DNA of 64,000 nt, taken from NCBI RefSeq assembly GCF_001439785.1, contig NZ_JYLI01000005.1, positions 248,001-312,000 of the forward strand. Direction: 5' to 3'. Under the pieces are notes generated by a model. The model had not been told where the DNA came from. It was given only the letters and a program-made list of their open reading frames with translations, and did not search any database. Source of the DNA: Pseudomonas poae (lineage in GTDB: Bacteria > Pseudomonadota > Gammaproteobacteria > Pseudomonadales > Pseudomonadaceae). Within the stretch, counting starts at the first letter, position 1, and each line of letters starts with the position of its first letter. The position numbers and the translations under genes are program-made. Of the stretch, positions 57,404 to 64,000 are shown in pieces.

Positions 57404-59305
57404 ATGAAATGCGACCCCAACCAATTTCGCGCCCCACCGCCATCACTTGCCGTGAAAACTCGCCTGATACGCCAACTGTTCCTGCCGCCACTGGTCGTCG
57501 CCCTGATGATCGGCCTGGGTTTCATCGGCTTCTGGATCAGTGAGTACTACGGCATCCGCACCCTCAGCGACACCGGTGAACGCCAGCTTGAACTGCATGC
57601 GCGCACGGTCGAAAGCGAACTGGGCAAATACACCTACCTGCCCAGCCTGCTGGAGCTGGAATCCAGCGTGTCCAAACTGCTGGCCGAGCCGAATCAGGAA
57701 ACCCGCAAAACCGTCAACGATTACCTCGAAGGCCTGAACCGACGCAGTCGCAGTCGGGCCATCTACGTGATGGACACCACCGGCCGCGTGCTGGCCACCA
57801 GTAACTGGCGCGATGCCGACAGTTACCAGGGCGAAGACCTGTCCTTTCGTGCCTACTTCCAGAATGCCGTGCGCGGTCAGCCGGGGCGCTTCTACGGCAT
57901 CGGCAGCACCAACGGCGAACCCGGCTACTACCTGGCCCATGGCCTGGAAGAGCACGGCAAGATCATCGGCGTGGCCGTGGTCAAGGTGCGCCTCGAAGCC
58001 CTGGAAGAACGCTGGCAACGCGCGCGCCTCGAAGCGTTCGTCAGTGACGAGAATGGCATCATCATCCTCTCCAGCGACCCGGCCCGGCGCCTCAAGGCCG
58101 TGCGCCCACTGAGCGACGACACCCGCGACCGCCTGGCCCACAGCCTGCAATATTACTGGGCGACGCTGAACGAACTCGAACCCCTGGCCCGCGAACGCCT
58201 CAATGAGGTCAGCGAAACACTGACGTTCCCGGCCAACAGCGAAGTGGTCAACGATGCCCACGAGGTGAGCTACCTGGCGCAAACCCGCCCGCTGCTCGAT
58301 ACGCCGTGGCATTTCACCCTGCTCACCCCGCTCAACGATCTGCGCCGCGCTGCAATCAACCAGGGCATCCTGGTGGCCGTCGCCTTTGGGCTGGTGGCGT
58401 TCCTGCTGATCGCCTGGAACGAGCGGCGCAAAGTGATCGCCACCCGCCTCGCCGCACGGGAAGCCTTGCAGGAAGCCAACAGCCAGCTGGAACGGCGGAT
58501 CGCCGAGCGCACCAGCGACCTGCGCGCCAGCAACGAACGGCTCAAGGGCCAGATTCGCGAGCGCCGCCAGGCCGAAGAAACCCTGCGCCGCGCTCAGGAT
58601 GAACTGGTGCAGGCCGGCAAGCTGGCGGCCATCGGCCAGATGTCCACCAGCATTGCCCACGAACTGAACCAGCCGCTGGCCGCGCTGCGTACCTTGTCCG
58701 GCAACACCGTGCGCTTCCTCGAACGCGGCGCGCTGGACACCGCCAGCGCCAACCTCAAGACCATCAACGAACTGATCGACCGCATGGGCCGCATCACCGC
58801 CAGCCTGCGCTCGTTTGCACGGCGCGGCGATGACCAGAGCCAGGCCAGCCTCACCAAAGCGGTAGACGCCGCGTTTCAGGTGCTCGGTGCACGCGTGGAC
58901 AGCCAGCCGCTGAGCGTGCATCGCGATTTCGCCACCGTGCAGCTGCAGATTGACCAGACACGCCTGGAGCAGATACTGGTCAACCTGATCGGCAACGCCC
59001 TGGATGCCATGCAAGACCAACCGTCGCCGGAACTGTGGCTGGAAGGCAGCAGCAGCGAAGGCAAATATCGCCTGCGGGTGCGCGACAACGGCCACGGCGT
59101 TGACGCCGAGGCGCGCAAACATTTGTTCGAACCGTTCTTCACCACCAAGCCCGGCGAGCAAGGCCTGGGACTTGGCCTGACCCTGTCGGCCAGCCTGGCG
59201 GCAGCCACCGGCGGCAACCTTGCCGTGGAACACCCGGCCAGTGGTGGCACGGCCTTCGTCCTGAGCCTGCCGCTGGCGGGCATTCAACCCACTGAGTCGA
59301 CATGA
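57404..59305 (+). CDS. aauS: Sensor histidine kinase AauS (DctB-like)
   Basis: A 633-residue kinase: membrane helix (about 24-47), a periplasmic dCache/PAS-like sensor (about 48-315), a second helix (about 318-340), a coiled coil (about 345-405), the H box SIAHELNQPLAAL with His419, and the ATPase with NLIGNALDAM and GLGLGL. It is the partner of AauR in sensing acidic amino acids. The aat operon just upstream is the target. GTG 57401 is an alternative start. Confidence 0.93.
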   Translation: MKCDPNQFRAPPPSLAVKTRLIRQLFLPPLVVALMIGLGFIGFWISEYYGIRTLSDTGERQLELHARTVESELGKYTYLPSLLELESSVSKLLAEPNQETRKTVNDYLEGLNRRSRSRAIYVMDTTGRVLATSNWRDADSYQGEDLSFRAYFQNAVRGQPGRFYGIGSTNGEPGYYLAHGLEEHGKIIGVAVVKVRLEALEERWQRARLEAFVSDENGIIILSSDPARRLKAVRPLSDDTRDRLAHSLQYYWATLNELEPLARERLNEVSETLTFPANSEVVNDAHEVSYLAQTRPLLDTPWHFTLLTPLNDLRRAAINQGILVAVAFGLVAFLLIAWNERRKVIATRLAAREALQEANSQLERRIAERTSDLRASNERLKGQIRERRQAEETLRRAQDELVQAGKLAAIGQMSTSIAHELNQPLAALRTLSGNTVRFLERGALDTASANLKTINELIDRMGRITASLRSFARRGDDQSQASLTKAVDAAFQVLGARVDSQPLSVHRDFATVQLQIDQTRLEQILVNLIGNALDAMQDQPSPELWLEGSSSEGKYRLRVRDNGHGVDAEARKHLFEPFFTTKPGEQGLGLGLTLSASLAAATGGNLAVEHPASGGTAFVLSLPLAGIQPTEST

Positions 59306-60639
59306 ATATCACGCCCCAAGACCTCACCGTGCTGATCGTCGAAGACGACCCCCATGTACTGCTCGGCTGCCAGCAGGCCCTGGCGCTGGAAGACATTGCC
59401 AGCGTCGGCGTGGGCAGCGCCGAAGAGGCGCTCAAGCGCGTCGACGAGCACTTTGCCGGCATCGTCATCAGCGACATTCGCCTGCCGGGTATTGATGGGC
59501 TGGAACTGCTGACCCGCCTCAAGGCACTGGATAAAAGCCTGCCGGTCGTGCTGATCACCGGCCATGGCGACATCGCCATGGCGGTCGGCGCCATGCGCAA
59601 CGGTGCCTACGACTTCATGGAGAAACCCTTTTCTCCCGAACGCCTGGTCGACGTCGCCCGTCGTGCCCTGGAGCAGCGCGCTCTGGCGCGCGAGGTCTGG
59701 GCGCTGCGTCGCCAACTGGCCGAGCGCGACTCGCTGGAAGGCCGCATCATCGGGCGTTCGCAGGCGATGCAGAACCTGCGCGACCTGATCGCCAACGTCG
59801 CCGACACCTCGGCCAACGTGCTGATCGAAGGCGAGACCGGCACCGGCAAGGAGTTGGTCGCGCGTTGCCTGCATGATTTCAGTCGCCGCCATTCCCACCC
59901 GTTCGTCGCGCTCAACTGCGGCGGCCTGCCGGAGAACCTGTTCGAAAGCGAGATTTTCGGCCACGAAGCCAATGCCTTCACCGGCGCGGGCAAGCGCCGC
60001 ATCGGCAAGATCGAACACGCCCATCAAGGCACGCTGTTCCTCGATGAAGTGGAAAGCATGCCGATCAACCTGCAGATCAAGCTGCTGCGGGTGTTGCAGG
60101 AACGCACCTTGGAACGCCTGGGCTCGAACCAGAGCGTGGCGGTGGATTGCCGAGTGATCGCCGCCACCAAATCCGACCTCGATGAACTGAGCCGCGCCGG
60201 CCAGTTCCGCAGCGACCTCTACTACCGGCTCAACGTGGTCACCCTGGAACTGCCGCCGCTGCGCGAGCGTCGCGAAGACATCCTGCAACTGTTCGAACAC
60301 TTTTTGCAGCAATCATCCCTGCGCTTCGATCGCAGCGTGCCGGACCTGGACAACCAGACGTTGTCGAGCCTGATGAGCCACGATTGGCCGGGCAACGTGC
60401 GCGAACTGCGCAACGTCGCCGAACGCTTCGCCCTGGGCTTGCCGGCCTTCAAAAAGCCCGGCGCGGGAGGCAGCAACCATGGCCTGGCCTTCACCGAAGC
60501 GGTGGAAGCCTTCGAACGCAACCTGCTCAACGACGCCCTGCAACGCAGCGGCGGCAACCTGACCCAGGCCAGCCAGGAACTGGGAATGGCCAAGACCACG
60601 CTGTTCGACAAGGTCAAAAAATACGGGTTGAGCCACTGA
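59302..60639 (+). CDS. aauR: Sigma-54 response regulator AauR (DctD-like)
   Basis: A 445-residue enhancer-binding protein: receiver domain with Asp58 (VISDIRLPG), AAA+ domain with Walker A GETGTGKE, and a Fis-type helix-turn-helix (NLTQASQELGMAKTTLFDKV). The sigma-54 contact loop reads NAFTGA (Asn224) where GAFTGA is usual. It overlaps aauS by four bases. Its target motifs are found before aatJ. Confidence 0.94.
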   Translation: MNITPQDLTVLIVEDDPHVLLGCQQALALEDIASVGVGSAEEALKRVDEHFAGIVISDIRLPGIDGLELLTRLKALDKSLPVVLITGHGDIAMAVGAMRNGAYDFMEKPFSPERLVDVARRALEQRALAREVWALRRQLAERDSLEGRIIGRSQAMQNLRDLIANVADTSANVLIEGETGTGKELVARCLHDFSRRHSHPFVALNCGGLPENLFESEIFGHEANAFTGAGKRRIGKIEHAHQGTLFLDEVESMPINLQIKLLRVLQERTLERLGSNQSVAVDCRVIAATKSDLDELSRAGQFRSDLYYRLNVVTLELPPLRERREDILQLFEHFLQQSSLRFDRSVPDLDNQTLSSLMSHDWPGNVRELRNVAERFALGLPAFKKPGAGGSNHGLAFTEAVEAFERNLLNDALQRSGGNLTQASQELGMAKTTLFDKVKKYGLSH

Positions 60640-60977
60640 TGGATCTATTGTTGAAGGCCGCCCTCGGCGCGGCGGTGGTGGTGATACTTGCCGCACTGGC
60701 CAAGACCCGAAACTATTACATCGCCGGCCTGGTACCGCTGTTCCCGACCTTTGCGCTGATCGCCCACTACATCGTCGGCAAGGGCCGTTCGGTGGAGGAT
60801 TTGAAGACCACCATCCTGTTCGGGATGTGGTCGATCATTCCGTATTTTGTGTATCTGGCGACACTGTATGTGATGGTCGACCGGATGCGGCTGGAAGCCT
60901 CACTGGCCGTCGCCACCGTCGCCTGGCTGATCGCCGCGACGCTGCTGGTGAGCGTATGGGTCAGGGTTCACACCTGA
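60639..60977 (+). CDS. glpM: GlpM-family membrane protein
   Basis: A 112-residue membrane protein with four hydrophobic spans (about 4-18, 23-40, 54-74, 84-106) and the family core YYIAGLVPLFPTFALIAHYIVG. GlpM was linked to alginate production in P. aeruginosa; its biochemical role is unknown. The ATG lies in the aauR stop (TGATG), so it is coupled to the regulators, not to the glp genes 7 kb away. Confidence 0.85.
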   Translation: MDLLLKAALGAAVVVILAALAKTRNYYIAGLVPLFPTFALIAHYIVGKGRSVEDLKTTILFGMWSIIPYFVYLATLYVMVDRMRLEASLAVATVAWLIAATLLVSVWVRVHT

Positions 60978-61009
60978 CACACTGCCGTCAACCATGTGGG
61001 AAATCCCTC

Positions 61010-62398
61010 TCAGCGCACTATTTTGTCCACCTGAATCCCCAGCTTCTTCAGCCGATACCAGAAGCTTCTCTCGGAAATCCCGATCTTCGCCGCCGCTGCC
61101 GCCTGCACGCCATTGCTCTCCTGCAGCGCCGCCAGAATGTAGCCCTTCTCCACCTCCGCCAGCGCCGCATCCAAATCCTGGGGCACGTCCGGACCGTCGC
61201 TGCGCAGCACCGTCTCGGTGGGCCTGGAGGCATACAGGTAACCCGGCAGGTCGATATCTTCGATCACCGGCGATGCCGCTACAATCGTCGCCCGCTCGAC
61301 GCAGTTCTGCAGCTCTCGAATATTGCCCGGCCAGTGATACGCCGCCATCGCCTGCAACGCCTCGGGGCTGAAGCCGGTGATGCGTTTGCCGGCCGTCGCG
61401 CTGATGGTGTGGGCGAAGTGACGGGCCAGGGGCACGATATCTTCCGCGCGCTCACGCAGCGCCGGCAGCGGAATCGGAAACACATTGAGGCGGTAATACA
61501 GGTCTTCGCGAAACTCCTTTCTGGCCACGGCCTCCAGCAGGTTTTTATTGGTGGCGGCGATCACCCGCACGTCCACCTTGCGCTCGCGCGGATCACCCAC
61601 CGGCTCGATCACCCGCTCCTGCAAGGCACGCAGGATCTTGGCCTGCAAGGCCAAAGGCATATCCCCCACTTCGTCGAGAAACAGCGTGCCCTTGTCAGCC
61701 TGCATGAAGCGCCCGACCCGGTCCGCCACGGCGCCGGTGAAAGCGCCCTTGCGATGGCCGAACATTTCGCTTTCCAGCAAACCTTCGGGAATGGCCGCGC
61801 AGTTGACTGCCACGAACGGTTTGTCCGCGCGGCTGCCGTGCTTGTGGATGGCACGGGCGACCATTTCCTTGCCGGTGCCGCTTTCGCCGGTCAGCAAGAT
61901 GGTCGCGGTGCTGTCGCGCACCGAATCCACCGCGTGCAGCACCTGGCGAAACGCCGGGCTGTCGCCCACCAGGCTGTCGAATTGGGCGTGTTCGTCCAGC
62001 TCGGCGCGCAAGCGCGCATTGTCGCGAGTGATGTCACGAAACTGCAGCGCCTTGGCCACGGTGATGTCCAGCTCGTCGATATCGAACGGCTTGGCGATGT
62101 AGTCGTAGGCGCCGTTGCGCATCGACTGCACGGCGTTTTTGACGGTGCTGTAGGCAGTCATCACGATGACCGGCACCTGCGTGTAGCGCACGCGGATTTC
62201 GGCCAGCAGTGCCGGCCCGTCCATGCCCGGCATGCGCCAGTCACTGATCACCAGGTCAATGTCTTCCTGCTCCAATACCTTGAGCGCGTGCAGGCCGTTG
62301 CCTGCGGTAAACACCTGGATACCGCTCTGGCTCAGGGCGGACGACAGCAGGTCGCAGAGCTTGGGCTCGTCGTCGACCACCAATACGTTATGCGTCAT
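61010..62398 (-). CDS. Sigma-54 two-component response regulator (AtoC/NtrC-like)
   Basis: A 462-residue enhancer-binding protein: receiver with Asp53 (VISDWRMPGMDG), AAA+ domain with GESGTGKE and a normal GAFTGA loop, and a Fis-type C-terminus (NGVQAAAAAKIGISERSFWYRLKKLGI). ATG 62398 overlaps the upstream kinase by 11 bases. The target genes are unknown. It is convergent with glpM. Confidence 0.92.
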   Translation of the reverse strand: MTHNVLVVDDEPKLCDLLSSALSQSGIQVFTAGNGLHALKVLEQEDIDLVISDWRMPGMDGPALLAEIRVRYTQVPVIVMTAYSTVKNAVQSMRNGAYDYIAKPFDIDELDITVAKALQFRDITRDNARLRAELDEHAQFDSLVGDSPAFRQVLHAVDSVRDSTATILLTGESGTGKEMVARAIHKHGSRADKPFVAVNCAAIPEGLLESEMFGHRKGAFTGAVADRVGRFMQADKGTLFLDEVGDMPLALQAKILRALQERVIEPVGDPRERKVDVRVIAATNKNLLEAVARKEFREDLYYRLNVFPIPLPALRERAEDIVPLARHFAHTISATAGKRITGFSPEALQAMAAYHWPGNIRELQNCVERATIVAASPVIEDIDLPGYLYASRPTETVLRSDGPDVPQDLDAALAEVEKGYILAALQESNGVQAAAAAKIGISERSFWYRLKKLGIQVDKIVR

Positions 62399-64000
62399 GA
62401 CCTTCCTCATCGTCGCCGTCGTCTTCACCGTCAGCCGGAATGTACAGGCTGAAGGTGGCGCCGGCATCTTTCTCGCTGGAGCACTCGATGCTGCCGTCGT
62501 GACTTTCCATGATCGAATAGACTTTGGCCAGGCCCAGGCCCGTGCCCGACGCCTTGGTGGTGACAAAGGGGGTGAAGATACGCTCGATCATATCCGCCGC
62601 AATGCCCTGGCCAGTGTCAGTGATGCTGATCACCGTATTGCCGCCCTGGCTGCGGATGCCCAGGGTCAGGCGGCCGCCTTCGGGCATCGCGTCGATGGCG
62701 TTGAGGATCAGGTTGAGGCAGGCCTGCTTGAGCTGCTTGGCATCGGCATACAAGGTCGCACCGGGCGCCTGATCGTCGATATGCGCATCGATGTTGTGGG
62801 TGGTCAGTTCCGGGCTGCAAAAGCCGAGGATTTCCTCCACCAGCGGGCGTGCCGCCTGCTGCACCCGCAGCGGCGGGTTGGGCTTGGCGAAATCGAGAAA
62901 TTCAGTGATCAGCTCATTGATACGGCTGACTTCGTTGATCACGTATTCCAGGTGGCGCTTGTCGCTGTCCGGCAGGTCGACGCGACGGTGCAGCAGCTGG
63001 GTGGCGGTCTTGATGATGCCCAGCGGGTTGCGGATTTCGTGGGCCAGGCCCATGGCAACCTCGCCCAGGGCGTGCAGCCGGTCGCGCCGACGCAACTGGG
63101 CTTCAAGGTGATGCAACTCGCCCAGGCGCTCGGTCATGTGGTTGAAGGTGCTGCTCAACTGCGCCAGTTCATCGCCGCCGCTGGTCCGCACCCGGTGCTG
63201 GTAATCCCCTGCGATCACCGCATCGACTCCCTCGGAGAGGTCGCGCAGCGGCCGGGTCAGGCGCCGCGAGACCAGCACACCGGCGGCCAGCGACAGCGCC
63301 GAACTGAGCAGGAAAATCAGCAAGAACAAATTGCTCTGGTTGACCAGCCCCACCAGGCTGGTATGGCGCAGCAGGCCGCTGAAGATCACGCCCTGCAGTT
63401 CGCCGGCATCATTGAAGATCGGCCAGTACAGGCCGCTGTAATTGCTGGTGAACTGCTCGCTCGGCTGGCGGCTGGCACGCATGGCCGTTTCGATATTGGC
63501 CGGGATGCGCAACGGATGATCATCGAAGCGCTGGGTCGAGAATATCTCCGAAAAGCCCTCCGGATTGGCCAGATACAGGCGCAGATCAAGGGAATGCACA
63601 TCGGCCACGCTGGTCAGGAAACTGCTGTCCAGATAGGTGGCCACCAGCAGTTGGTAATCGACGCCATCGCGGTTGGTTTCGAAGGTCGAGACCACCAGGC
63701 CCGTCATCACCCCCGCGACCTTGACGGTTTGCAGGACCGCTTTGCTGGTGAGGTTGATCTGCCTGACCACGTCTTCGGACGCCGTGCTGAACACCACCTT
63801 CTGGTCGCTGCTGCGGATCAGCGCGACCACATCGATATCGGTGGCGTCGGCGATGTCGGCGGTCAGCCGGTCGTGCCGCGCCGCCTGGGGGCTCGACGGC
63901 GGGCTGGTATAGCGCAGGAACAGTTTGGCCATGCGCGCATTGTCGTGAAGGATATCGCCAATCTCGTCCTTGACGATCTTGGTCGACTCCTGCAGCCAGA
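62388..64000 (-). CDS. Sensor histidine kinase, 5' end outside window
   Basis: The frame is open to the right edge, continuing upstream of the ATG at 63932 with WLQESTKIVKDEIGDIL and on, so the gene starts outside. Visible parts are an extracytoplasmic sensor domain, a membrane helix (LFLLIFLLSSALSLAAGVLV), a HAMP domain, the H box GLAHEIRNPLGII, and the ATPase (NLILNAIDAMPEGG, GTGLGLAKVY). The C-terminus is very acidic. It pairs with the overlapping sigma-54 regulator. Confidence 0.92.
   Translation of the reverse strand, partial: WLQESTKIVKDEIGDILHDNARMAKLFLRYTSPPSSPQAARHDRLTADIADATDIDVVALIRSSDQKVVFSTASEDVVRQINLTSKAVLQTVKVAGVMTGLVVSTFETNRDGVDYQLLVATYLDSSFLTSVADVHSLDLRLYLANPEGFSEIFSTQRFDDHPLRIPANIETAMRASRQPSEQFTSNYSGLYWPIFNDAGELQGVIFSGLLRHTSLVGLVNQSNLFLLIFLLSSALSLAAGVLVSRRLTRPLRDLSEGVDAVIAGDYQHRVRTSGGDELAQLSSTFNHMTERLGELHHLEAQLRRRDRLHALGEVAMGLAHEIRNPLGIIKTATQLLHRRVDLPDSDKRHLEYVINEVSRINELITEFLDFAKPNPPLRVQQAARPLVEEILGFCSPELTTHNIDAHIDDQAPGATLYADAKQLKQACLNLILNAIDAMPEGGRLTLGIRSQGGNTVISITDTGQGIAADMIERIFTPFVTTKASGTGLGLAKVYSIMESHDGSIECSSEKDAGATFSLYIPADGEDDGDDEEGHDA

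Overview
The window is chromosomal DNA of a Pseudomonas, most likely of the P. fluorescens group. The signs are a tailocin locus beside mutS, rsmZ beside fdxA, gene blocks in Pseudomonas order (argG-motY-pyrC-rnt; peroxiredoxin-bfd-bfrB-grxD-argF; glpFKRD; aatJQMP-aauSR), high GC, and fluorescens-type REP/REPIN repeats.

Region 1 (1-24512, all leftward) is a defective-prophage tail locus with no capsid, terminase, portal or integrase gene, i.e. a bacteriocin (tailocin) locus. Transcription starts at a strong promoter (23569-23597) covered by operators for an autocleavable PrtR/LexA-like repressor (23727-24461). Behind a leader with a terminator-like hairpin come a holin and a complete contractile (P2/R-pyocin order) tail set: V, W, J, I, fibre, fibre chaperone, sheath, tube, E/E' with a canonical -1 frameshift site, tape measure, U, X, D. 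It is followed directly by a complete lambda/F-pyocin-order flexible tail set: V, G/T, H, M, L, K, I (duplicated), J, then tip and fibre proteins. No endolysin is seen; it may lie left of position 1. Several intergenic gaps carry terminator-like hairpins on the coding strand, a layout that would suit processive antitermination or stoichiometric attenuation.

Region 2 (24726-29114) holds an exported alpha/beta hydrolase divergent from a CGNR zinc-finger regulator, then mutS.

Region 3 (29257-35851) holds fdxA, the GacA-controlled sRNA rsmZ with its upstream activating site, mrp/apbC, metG, an rnfB-like gene without the rest of rnf, nth, a small acidic protein and an EvgA/BvgA-like response regulator. 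rpoS, normally beside rsmZ, is not in the window.

Region 4 (36458-48129) is housekeeping and iron metabolism: argG, motY, pyrC, rnt, a peroxiredoxin, bfd (Fur-type box), a bacterioferritin lacking several ferroxidase ligands, grxD, a molybdopterin oxidoreductase, argF, an iron-type ABC ATPase and ybaK.

Region 5 (48458-53554) is glycerol catabolism: glpF, glpK, glpR, glpD.

Region 6 (53590-64000) is acidic amino acid uptake (aatJQMP) with a sigma-54 promoter and AauR boxes, its regulators aauSR, a GlpM-family protein, and a second sigma-54 two-component pair whose kinase runs off the right edge.
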